Positions 1-5,825 of a stretch of 6,827 bases of DNA are shown piece by piece. Source of the DNA: an uncultured Bacteroides sp. (GTDB taxonomy: Bacteria; Bacteroidota; Bacteroidia; Bacteroidales; Bacteroidaceae). The position numbers were made by a program, and so were the translations under genes. The DNA lies in contig CAUDXH010000039.1 in assembly GCA_958453305.1 (NCBI GenBank), positions 1 to 6,827 on the forward strand, written 5' to 3'. Numbering within the stretch: the stretch's first letter is position 1; each line of letters starts with the position of its first letter. The notes beneath the pieces were generated by a model. It saw only the letters and a program-made list of their open reading frames with translations, made no database searches and had not been told where the DNA came from.

Positions 1-8
1 GTATTCTC

Positions 9-67
9 CGTTAAACCGTCCTGTTTTCGTTAAACGAAAACACAACTTGCTGTCCGCAGGAGCGGAC
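9..67. repeat. Cluster of two hairpins and a CGTTAAAC direct repeat
   Basis: CGTTAAAC occurs at 9-16 and again at 28-35. The second copy lies inside a perfect palindrome at 23-41 (GTTTTCGTT, central A, AACGAAAAC). Ten bases further on, GTCCGC (52-57) and GCGGAC (62-67) form a six-base GC-rich stem with an AGGA loop. Such closely spaced inverted repeats are typical of protein-binding sites, transfer origins or terminators. No T-run follows either stem on the plus strand, which argues against a standard terminator in that direction. The role is unknown. Confidence 0.55.
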
Positions 68-268
68 CACATTTATCCAATAATTATTGTGTATTAGCCC
101 ATTGTATGGCTATTCTCCTGTGATTTACGAGGCATTTCCATCAGGTGTTTGCCGGCTGCTCTCCCCATAAAAGGGTGGATATCTCTCCATAATCATATGA
201 CTTACGTCCATAATTCGGGAATAAGGAGGCGAATATACGGGAAATCTGCCCTTTACATGCCCTATTGT

Positions 269-470
269 CCATTAATGGATTGTTACTTCTACACATCTAC
301 AAATGGAGAGCGGCAGTGAGCCGTATATGGTTTATGGTTTTTCTGCATTATCTTCATTAATGGATTACTACTTCTACACTTCTGCAAATGGAGAATGTAG
401 CCGTGTACACCTTATGGTCTTCCTTCATAATTCTCCATTAACGGATTAATACTTTTACACTCCCATAGAC
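269..470. repeat. Three-copy imperfect tandem repeat (about 85 and 81 bp period)
   Basis: The core CATTAATGGATT, then TACTTCTACAC, then (in copies 1 and 2) CAAATGGAGA begins near 270 and 355. A third, more diverged copy starts near 436 (CATTAACGGATT, TACTTTTACAC). Between copies, AGCCGTATATGG with TTTATGG (about 319-337) matches AGCCGTGTACAC with CTTATGG (about 399-417), so the whole unit is repeated and not only the core. The spacing is close to eight helical turns. Repeats of this kind upstream of a ParA operon could be centromere-like or regulatory iterons; this is inference. Confidence 0.7.
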
Positions 471-709
471 CGATAATTTAAGAATCCGTATCCGGACGGA
501 TGCGCGCTCTCACGCCTGCCCATAAGGATTAAAAAGGAACGGTGGACAAGGAAACGGAATCCCGCTCGCTTTTCCACACCACTACGGGCCTCTGATGTCG
601 CCTCCGCATAGGAAGAACCGTCCGAACGGAACGGCATCTCCGTCCCCCCCGTCATGTGTATCATGACAATAACTGACTTTGGATGACTATAAGTGACAGG
701 TGGTTTCAT
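455..709 (-). CDS. Doubtful small hypothetical protein, antisense to the tra leader
   Basis: An 84-codon ORF reads leftwards from an ATG at 709. A purine-rich GGAAGAAGAG stretch lies upstream of the start on its own strand and could serve for ribosome binding. The product has no signal peptide, no clear membrane segment and no motif I recognise. Its C-terminal end runs into the third copy of the tandem repeat, which suggests that the reading frame may simply be chance in a regulatory region. No matching promoter was found. It may be a small gene divergent from the tra genes, but I would treat it as unproven. Confidence 0.2.
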   Translation of the reverse strand: MKPPVTYSHPKSVIVMIHMTGGTEMPFRSDGSSYAEATSEARSGVEKRAGFRFLVHRSFLILMGRRESAHPSGYGFLNYRSMGV

Positions 710-785
710 CCTGTTCTCTTCTTCCTTTATTTTGTATTCCGAGACAATACCAGTTGTGTAATTTAATAATTTAAGATTTTAAAAT

Positions 786-1202
786 ATGGATTCAGAAAAG
801 GAAAAGAACCGGCTTTCCGATATCGTTCTCGAGAGGGTCGGACTCACGGGGAACCTTCTGTCAGCTCCCGTTTCCCCATCCCTGGAACCAGTGGTGGAGA
901 TACCAAGTCATGGAAGTCAGGTCCGGGCAGGGAAAGTGACAGGTCCGGAGGAATACAAGAGGAGGTTTCTGGTTCCCGCTCCCAGAGCCGCTGAGTGGAA
1001 GACCGCCTACATTGATGGGAGACTGCACCGCCGGATCGCCATGCTGGTCAGGGCCGCCGGCTGCGGCAGCATCTCCGGTTTTATCATCCGGTTGTTGGAA
1101 CTCCATATGGAGGAACACAGGGAGGACATCGCCTCCCTGCTCGGTGAGGTCTACCGTCCCTGGGATGAGGACGGACAGCCGGGAGGAACACCTCGCCGAT
1201 AA
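786..1202 (+). CDS. DUF3408 conjugative-element protein (first of two)
   Basis: This 138-residue protein matches my recollection of the DUF3408 family, small proteins encoded beside traA in Bacteroidales conjugative transposons and often labelled TraB or TraC. The N-terminal 65 residues are polar, proline-containing and probably flexible. The conserved part is at about 70-115: a short strand (KTAYIDG), a basic helix (LHRRIAMLVRAAG) and a second helix (SISGFIIRLLELHMEEH). This order resembles a ribbon-helix-helix DNA-binding fold, though that is my reading of the pattern and not a proven assignment. The start is the ATG after an AT-rich leader; no strong ribosome-binding site is visible, which is common in Bacteroides. 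It ends 29 bp before a second gene of the same family and lies two genes ahead of the ParA gene, so the three are probably co-transcribed. Codon use is GC-rich, unlike the DNA after 2520. Confidence 0.8.
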   Translation: MDSEKEKNRLSDIVLERVGLTGNLLSAPVSPSLEPVVEIPSHGSQVRAGKVTGPEEYKRRFLVPAPRAAEWKTAYIDGRLHRRIAMLVRAAGCGSISGFIIRLLELHMEEHREDIASLLGEVYRPWDEDGQPGGTPRR

Positions 1203-1218
1203 AACGTTGTCATTGTCC

Positions 1219-1225
1219 AAGAAGG
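1219..1225 (+). promoter_or_regulatory. Ribosome-binding site of the second DUF3408 gene
   Basis: AAGAAGG lies six bases before the ATG at 1232. It supports this start over other in-frame codons and fits translation from a shared message with the gene ending at 1202. Confidence 0.5.
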
Positions 1226-1231
1226 CATATC

Positions 1232-1636
1232 ATGACAGGAAAGAACGTAAAAGAGCGGATTGGTCTTGGCGGGATGGACGCGGACCGCATCCGTGAGATC
1301 ATGGGGGAAGCGCCTGCCTGTCCCCGGAAGAGACGTGGAACGTCCGGTAACGACATTATACGTCCCGCAAGGAAAAATGGCCCCATGCAACCGTCCGTCT
1401 ACGGGGAGGAATACCTGCATGGCATTGCGGGCGTGCAGCGTCGGTCGCTGCATATTCCCGCCGCCCTGCACCGGAAACTGTCCATCCTGGCGGGAGCCTC
1501 GAGAAACGGAAAGGTCACTCTGGAGGGGTTCATCAACCACCTTGTCTCGCGGCATCTGGAAGAATACAGGGAAACGACGGACATGATTCTGGAGGAGTCC
1601 CTGCCCGGCCCGGTCATAAAGGCTCGTCCCCCATGA
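1232..1636 (+). CDS. DUF3408 conjugative-element protein (second of two)
   Basis: This 134-residue protein is a diverged paralogue of the product encoded just upstream. The shared core lies at about residues 69-115: strand RRSLHIP, helix AALHRKLSILAGAS, then KVTLEGFINHLVSRHLEEYRE. The alignment with the first protein is clear (HRR/HRK, SGFI/EGFI, HMEEHRE/HLEEYRE). The N-terminal half is basic and low in predicted structure (PRKRRGTSGN). By family it belongs to the conjugation region of Bacteroidales integrative elements; a DNA-binding role, perhaps as a partner of the adjacent ParA ATPase, is inference from the ribbon-helix-helix-like pattern. The ATG is backed by an AAGAAGG site. A 75-bp gap with small hairpins separates it from traA. 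Two tandem copies may allow heterodimers or different binding specificities. Confidence 0.8.
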   Translation: MTGKNVKERIGLGGMDADRIREIMGEAPACPRKRRGTSGNDIIRPARKNGPMQPSVYGEEYLHGIAGVQRRSLHIPAALHRKLSILAGASRNGKVTLEGFINHLVSRHLEEYRETTDMILEESLPGPVIKARPP

Positions 1637-1670
1637 CAGGGGATCTCCCCCGATGGGAGCATTATTTTTG
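1629..1670 (+). terminator. Possible attenuator or weak terminator before traA
   Basis: Two small stems follow each other at the end of the second DUF3408 gene. CCCC (1629-1632) can pair with GGGG (1639-1642), and CTCCC (1645-1649) with GGGAG (1655-1659). The second stem is followed by TTATTTTTG. Stems of four and five base pairs are short for an intrinsic terminator, so partial termination or mRNA processing is the most that can be proposed. Confidence 0.3.
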
Positions 1671-1697
1671 TTTCTGAAACAATAGTGTTTAACTTTT
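1667..1697 (+). promoter_or_regulatory. Possible traA promoter (Bacteroides -33/-7 type)
   Basis: TTTG at 1667-1670 is followed after 19 bases by TAACTTTT (1690-1697), one mismatch from the Bacteroides -7 consensus TAnnTTTG. A start site near 1702 would leave only about ten bases before the traA ATG. The site would allow traA to be expressed apart from the DUF3408 pair. The assignment is weak because AT-rich gaps often contain such matches. Confidence 0.3.
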
Positions 1698-1711
1698 AAT
1701 GAAAAAGAAGT

Positions 1712-2500
1712 ATGATGAAAAAAGAAAAAGAGTTGTTGGTTGCCATCGCCAGCCAGAAGGGTGGCGTGGGAAAATCCGTCTTTACGGTACTGCTGGCCAG
1801 TGTCCTGCATTACCGCAAAGACGTGCGTGTGGCGGTTGTGGACTGTGACTCCCCGCAGCACAGCATCGCCCTGATGCGTGAGAGGGACATGGAGAGTGTC
1901 ATGAAAAATGACGACCTGAAGGTGAACCTGTACCGGCAGTACGAGAGAATCCGGAAACCTGCCTATCCGGTCATCAAAAGCGACCCGGAAAAGGGGGTGG
2001 AAGACCTGCGGCGTTATATGGACGAAAAAGGGGAGACTTTCGATATCGTGCTCTTCGACCTTCCCGGAACGCTCCGCAGCGAGGGGGTGGTTCATACCGT
2101 TGCCGCGATGGACTATATCTTTGTCCCGCTCAAGGCGGACAATATCGTCATGCAGAGTTCCCTGCAGTTTACCAAGGTGCTGGAAGAGGAGCTGATCGCC
2201 AAGGGGAACTGCAACTTGAAAGGAATCCGGCTGTTCTGGAACATGGTGGATAGAAGGGGACGGAAGAATTTGTATGATGCCTGGAACCGGGTCATCCACA
2301 GGATGGGGCTGCGGCTGCTGTCCTCACACATTCCGAACACCCTCCGCTACAACAAGGAGGCGGACCCTGTCTGTAAGGGTGTCTTTCGTTCCACGCTGTT
2401 TCCACCCGATCCCCGTCAGGAGAAAGACTCCGGCCTTCCTGAACTGGTGGAGGAGATATGCCATGCCATCGGTCTGGAGGAATCCGATACCGAGCGGTAG
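1712..2500 (+). CDS. traA: TraA-type ParA family ATPase of a conjugative element
   Basis: This 262-residue protein is a ParA/MinD-type P-loop ATPase. A deviant Walker A box is at residues 16-22 (KGGVGKS, with signature lysine K16 and K21). The A' box is VVDCDSPQHS, with D44 and D46, and Walker B is FDIVLFDLPGT at 110-120 (D116). Length and motifs fit the ParA protein that Bacteroidales conjugative transposons call TraA. ParA ATPases bind DNA non-specifically when ATP-bound and position cargo such as plasmid DNA or secretion complexes; here the cargo is probably the transferring or replicating element, which is inference. No canonical ParB gene is present; the two upstream DUF3408 proteins are the best candidates for a DNA-binding partner. 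Translation may start at 1712 or at the next codon, 1715. Downstream tra genes that usually follow are missing, so the operon is cut short here. Confidence 0.88.
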   Translation: MMKKEKELLVAIASQKGGVGKSVFTVLLASVLHYRKDVRVAVVDCDSPQHSIALMRERDMESVMKNDDLKVNLYRQYERIRKPAYPVIKSDPEKGVEDLRRYMDEKGETFDIVLFDLPGTLRSEGVVHTVAAMDYIFVPLKADNIVMQSSLQFTKVLEEELIAKGNCNLKGIRLFWNMVDRRGRKNLYDAWNRVIHRMGLRLLSSHIPNTLRYNKEADPVCKGVFRSTLFPPDPRQEKDSGLPELVEEICHAIGLEESDTER

Positions 2501-2626
2501 CGGATGATAGGATACAGACACCTTGAATAAGGGCTTTTAGCCTAAGATAAAGTAAGATAATTGCATGATAATAAGTTTTTTACAGATGTGACTTCTCCTA
2601 TAAAAGCATTACCTTAGTAGTGTAAT
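2501..2626 (+). other. Short transition region after traA with a truncated or minimal ORF
   Basis: Immediately after the traA stop, an ATG at 2504 opens only eight codons (MIGYRHLE) before a stop. It could be the stump of the next conjugation gene, but this cannot be shown. From about 2530 the sequence becomes clearly AT-rich. A small GGCT-TTT-AGCC hairpin lies near 2529-2541 without a T-run. The last bases (TGTAAT, 2621-2626) are the 5' exon border of the group II intron. Confidence 0.4.
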
Positions 2627-3335
2627 GTGCGCCAAGAGGTCACACAAGTAATTGTTCAGCATCGTGTCTGAACCTATTGTTCCATCAATAGTAGCCTGAA
2701 GAGGCGTACGTGACTGGCAACGGTCGGGTGCGAAGCCCTCTTGACAACGACGTTCCAACCTAAGCATCATAGGCGAAGAATGTCAAAGCTGACTGATATG
2801 AGTAACCTAAGTGAATCGCCGTACCATCGTGACTATGAATTAGCTCACGGATATTTATGGGCCATTCCAAAAGGCAAGCAGTCAGGATAGTACGCTGTTA
2901 CATCGTGCTACACGGATGTCGCACTGCTGGTGGATAGGCGGAGTCTAAGTCGGTCGTCAGTTATTTGTGCGAAACTTGGTAAGCCCGTATCTCTCCCGTC
3001 AGCCAATAACCGATGGGTGGCCAATTGTAAGAGCGGCCGAATGAGGTGCGGGTAAAGGATTGTGGAGAAAGCGAATGCCATGGTGTAATGCCCTGGATAA
3101 AGGTTTCAACGTCACCCTACGCGAAAGCGGGCAGACTTCCACAGGGTAATTCTTTGTGAAACGAATTGTAGAACTTCAAGTATAAAGAAACAGCAAAGGA
3201 ACAAGGCGCAAGCCGAGTGTGCATCTTCAGCCGGACGCAAAACCGTGTGGAAAGGAATAGACTTCGCACGATGCGAACGTAAGGTATCAATCGTTCACTG
3301 ACTGCTATGTTCGGTATTAATGCAGACTGAATCCT
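2627..3335 (+). mobile_element. Group II intron, 5' RNA part only (domain I to about III), no maturase
   Basis: The segment opens with GTGCGCC, the GUGYG-type 5' splice border of group II introns. Its long non-coding body contains sequences typical of bacterial group II ribozymes: AGTCAGGATAGTACGCTG followed by a hairpin, then GCGAAACTTGGTAAGCCC, then the region around 3061-3290 with GGAGAAAGCGAATGCC and CCCTACGCGAAAGCGGGCAG. GTTACA at 2897-2902 can pair with TGTAAT just before the intron, as an EBS1-IBS1 contact would. No reverse transcriptase/maturase is encoded in any frame afterwards. I find no domain V (a 34-base AGC...GAAA...hairpin) or domain VI in the following kilobase. Splicing in cis is therefore not expected. 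The right end is approximate: intron-like sequence fades between about 3300 and 3339, before the inverted repeat. Confidence 0.8.
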
Positions 3336-3339
3336 TAAT

Positions 3340-3409
3340 CATTTATCCAAACTCTTGAAATATCAAAGCCTGATTTAAGTGCAGATAACTGATAGAGTTT
3401 GGATAAATG
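3340..3409. repeat. Perfect 16-bp inverted repeat with 38-bp spacer
   Basis: CATTTATCCAAACTCT (3340-3355) is exactly complementary to AGAGTTTGGATAAATG (3394-3409), with 38 bases between. There is no T-run on either side, so it is not a classic intrinsic terminator. It stands where the group II intron sequence stops. Right after it, AAAGTTTGAATAAAA (3411-3425) is a degraded direct copy of the right arm. Possible identities are the ends of a very small or decayed insertion sequence, a recombinase site, or an RNA hairpin. I cannot choose between these. Confidence 0.65.
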
Positions 3410-3757
3410 GAAAGTTTGAATAAAATACATTATTATCAATTTCTACAGATATTTTTCCTTGCGCTCACACCCCACTGCATATTTGAGAAAACAGAATGAT
3501 TTAACATACTATTTTTCATATCCAATCTTTTTTAATACTCCCCATGATAATACTCACTATAAAAAGTCCAATCGAATAATTTTACGCGGTGATAAATGAA
3601 ATTAATAGAAAGCGATTACCTTTGAAGAAAAAGTCTGTAATTTGGTCAAGAGAAAAGTACAATAGGTCAAAACATGGATATTATAATTCGCTTTATTTGC
3701 ACTACCATTTTAAATCTAATTGTATTAATCCTTATTATAAACTTTAATATCTGCACT
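3410..3757. other. AT-rich intergenic region before the SusC-type start
   Basis: I see no gene, RNA or strong promoter here. TTTG boxes occur (for example 3621-3624 and 3696-3699), but none has a good TAnnTTTG partner at 19-21 bases. The reading frame of the next gene is open back to an ATG at 3674, but the true start is argued to be 3758. Confidence 0.4.
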
Positions 3758-5638
3758 ATGAAGAGAAAAGTACTATTAAGCACATTGTTTCTAATACTAC
3801 ATTTCACTGTAGCATTAGCACAGCAAGTAACTATTTCAGGGCAAGTGTTGGATGAGAAGAGTGAACCTCTTATCGGTGCCACGATAAATATCGAAGGTAC
3901 CACCAATGCAGTAATCACCGATTTAGAAGGAAAGTTCACGATAAAAGTACTTCCTTCTGAAAAACTGGTCATCAGTTATCTGGGATATAAGCCCAAAACT
4001 ATCACTATCGGAAAGAACCGAAGATTTGATATCATTCTAGACCCTTCAGTCACAGAGATGGATGAGGTGGTTGTTGTAGGCTATGGTAGCCAGCGAAAAA
4101 GTGATATTGCAACCGCCGTTGCTTCTGTGAATATAAAAGATATTGTAAACAGTAGTTCTACGCAGACGTTGCAAGCACTACAAGGCAAAATCAGCGGAGT
4201 ACAGATTATCCCCACAGACGGTTCATTGTCAAGCGGAATGACTTTCAGAATCAGAGGTGTCAACTCCGTCACAGGAGGAACCCAGCCTCTCTTCGTCATT
4301 GATGGTGTACCAATGCCTACTCAACAGATCACCAATGAAGATACCGAAACGGTAAACAATCCTCTGCTGGGACTGAATCCAAATGATATTGAATCCAATT
4401 TGAATTATTGGAATCCTCGTCCTATCAAAAAGGATAATCCATATTTGACCGTCCAAAGGAAGCTCTCTCCACAGACTGTGGAGGATTTCGCCAATAGACT
4501 GTTCATCTACCAGGTAGGAAAAAACAATCATATCGGCTTTCCATTCCGCAAACCCTCCCAGATGGAAATCCTTAACTTTGAAATGAGGAACTATTTTGCA
4601 GAGACCAATACCAATTATAAAGCCTTTGCCACGGGTGGTGACAAGGCACAAAGCTGTTGGATGGCCAATTTTGTTCCTTTTGACAAGGTTACAGACATAT
4701 ATCTCTTTGAATCCGCTATTGACGCAATGAGTTTCTACGAAATAAACCATTATACTAAAGAAACCACATGCGCATTCATAAGCACGGGGGGATATGTCAC
4801 CAAATCCCAAATAGAGAATATAAGCCGTATATTCCCATCTGATAAGGTAAAGTGGAATTGTTGCTATGACAATGATGCCAGCGGTAATGGTTTTGACATC
4901 ACCACAGCATATTATCTCAAAGGTGAGGAATGTAAAGCTTTTGCAAGGACCAACACTGGAGACACATATAAGACCATCTATTTAAGTTTCCCGGATGGAA
5001 ACACACAGACCTTCAAAGAAGATGCATTTTCCTCCGGCGAGTATCTTAAACAACATGGTATAGACAATGTAAATATCATCAAACCTTCACGGTACAAAGA
5101 TTGGAATGAGCTTCTTGTCTATTACAAAAGATTTGATTTGAACCTGGGTCCAGGAATGAAATTCATCCCGGCTATCGAAAAGACCATATCCCAACTGAAT
5201 CTAAGAGGATATGAACAATTGGCCAATAGTATCAGTTCTTCCACAAAAGAACTGGTGGATTCTCTGCTTGAGCAAGCCAATTACTGCATTTCCGCACCTC
5301 TTGCCGAGAGCGGCGCTTATACTCTTATGGTAGACTGTAATATCTTCATGGGGCTGGACACGATGGTACCGGTACCAAGCAACTTATATGTTATAGAAAA
5401 GTGCACGCAAAAAAAGATATCGGCACATGCCATAAATGAATTTCTTAAAAAAGAATATATAAACATTTTTAGAGACATGAGTTCATCTGATTTCAAAAAT
5501 TTTCTAGAGAAAGACATCCTAACTTATACAAAGGGTGCTGTAGAAAAGAATTTTGAGAAAGTGATATTGACTTTCGGATGGAGCCTTAAACCTTCAATTC
5601 TAAAAAAAAAGAGTTTTGACTTAGAACATGGTATATAG
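3758..5638 (+). CDS. Chimeric ORF: SusC/RagA receptor N-terminus fused to a toprim protein
   Basis: A continuous 626-residue frame joins two unrelated families. Residues 1-21 are a signal peptide (MKRKVLLSTLF...ALAQ), which sets the start at 3758 and not at the upstream ATG at 3674. Residues 24-95 are the carboxypeptidase-like domain (VTISGQVLDE...LIGATI...). Residues 101-110 hold the MDEVVVVGYG motif of SusC proteins. About 113-213 is the first part of the plug (LQGKISGVQI, FRIRGVNS, PLFVIDGVP, NPNDIES). SusC proteins normally continue with roughly IEVLKDA and a beta-barrel of some 700 further residues; here that is replaced. From about 214 the sequence resembles DUF3991/toprim proteins of Bacteroidales mobile elements: RKLSPQTVEDFA, IGFPF, then toprim motifs FESAIDAMSF (E318) and YDNDASG (D371, D373), and KDWNE at 447-451. 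Residues 460-626 are unassigned. Toprim enzymes act on DNA in the cytoplasm, so export through the signal peptide would make little sense. The likely product is a non-functional hybrid, or an assembly artefact. Confidence 0.75.
   Translation: MKRKVLLSTLFLILHFTVALAQQVTISGQVLDEKSEPLIGATINIEGTTNAVITDLEGKFTIKVLPSEKLVISYLGYKPKTITIGKNRRFDIILDPSVTEMDEVVVVGYGSQRKSDIATAVASVNIKDIVNSSSTQTLQALQGKISGVQIIPTDGSLSSGMTFRIRGVNSVTGGTQPLFVIDGVPMPTQQITNEDTETVNNPLLGLNPNDIESNLNYWNPRPIKKDNPYLTVQRKLSPQTVEDFANRLFIYQVGKNNHIGFPFRKPSQMEILNFEMRNYFAETNTNYKAFATGGDKAQSCWMANFVPFDKVTDIYLFESAIDAMSFYEINHYTKETTCAFISTGGYVTKSQIENISRIFPSDKVKWNCCYDNDASGNGFDITTAYYLKGEECKAFARTNTGDTYKTIYLSFPDGNTQTFKEDAFSSGEYLKQHGIDNVNIIKPSRYKDWNELLVYYKRFDLNLGPGMKFIPAIEKTISQLNLRGYEQLANSISSSTKELVDSLLEQANYCISAPLAESGAYTLMVDCNIFMGLDTMVPVPSNLYVIEKCTQKKISAHAINEFLKKEYINIFRDMSSSDFKNFLEKDILTYTKGAVEKNFEKVILTFGWSLKPSILKKKSFDLEHGI
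4375..4416 (+). other. SusC-toprim junction with short direct repeats
   Basis: The receptor similarity ends at NPNDIES (codons through 4396). GAATCCAA occurs at 4375-4382 and 4391-4398, and GAATCC again at 4411-4416. The switch in family falls on the second copy. Such microhomology could have guided an illegitimate or site-specific recombination event. Because the repeats are short, they may also be chance. Confidence 0.45.
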
Positions 5639-5825
5639 CATAACAATACAGCATGATACCATAATAGTAGCTGTTTCAAGCAGACATGTTGTCACAATTC
5701 CTGCCAGGTTTAATGGAATGATTCTCGGGCTTTGGAACTTGATACAGATTTTCGTTGCCTACTGTAATGAGAATCCGAATTGGGTGAGTAATGTCCGGTC
5801 ACTGTGGGGTGACCGATTCAAATAG
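5628..5825 (+). CDS. Doubtful 65-residue ORF overlapping the end of the chimeric gene
   Basis: An ATG 11 bases before the end of the chimeric frame opens a 65-codon frame (MVYSITIQHDTIIVAVSSRH...). The product contains a moderately hydrophobic stretch (GMILGLWNLIQIFVAY) but no motif I recognise. A seven-base-pair stem (CGGTCAC 5796-5802, GTGACCG 5809-5815) lies within its last codons. The overlap would suit translational coupling, but no ribosome-binding site is evident. It could be a decayed fragment of a larger gene. Confidence 0.25.
   Translation: MVYSITIQHDTIIVAVSSRHVVTIPARFNGMILGLWNLIQIFVAYCNENPNWVSNVRSLWGDRFK

Larger units (their letters stand above)
1..785. other. Long non-coding leader upstream of the conjugation genes
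   Basis: There is no convincing gene in this stretch apart from one doubtful antisense ORF (455-709). It carries two short hairpin-forming inverted repeats at the left edge and a three-copy imperfect repeat around 269-470, both listed separately. Between 68 and 268 I see no clear feature. In Bacteroidales conjugative elements the DNA before the tra operon often separates it from mobilization genes and can contain the transfer origin and regulatory sites. That this stretch includes an oriT is inference only, since no relaxase gene is visible here. Confidence 0.5.

Noticed and set aside
69..79. CATTTATCCAA shared between 69-79 and the left arm of the inverted repeat at 3340
   Set aside because: Eleven shared bases without extension on either side are too little to claim a related element end.
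1012..1586. Plus-strand ORFs at 1012-1296 and 1260-1586
   Set aside because: They overlap the DUF3408 genes in other frames, have odd amino-acid composition rich in W, R, C and S, and lack motifs.
1151..2299. 382-residue minus-strand ORF
   Set aside because: It lies antisense to the second DUF3408 gene and traA, both of which have clear family motifs. It shows no recognisable domain and is the usual mirror ORF of GC-rich genes.
3674..3757. N-terminal extension of the chimeric ORF by 28 residues (MDIIIRFICTT...)
   Set aside because: The SusC-type signal peptide begins at the internal ATG at 3758. The extension is simply open AT-rich DNA and would place a second hydrophobic stretch before a normal signal peptide.
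4229..4810. 193-residue minus-strand ORF
   Set aside because: It is antisense to the chimeric gene across its junction and has no recognisable domain. The plus-strand frame has clear receptor and toprim motifs here.
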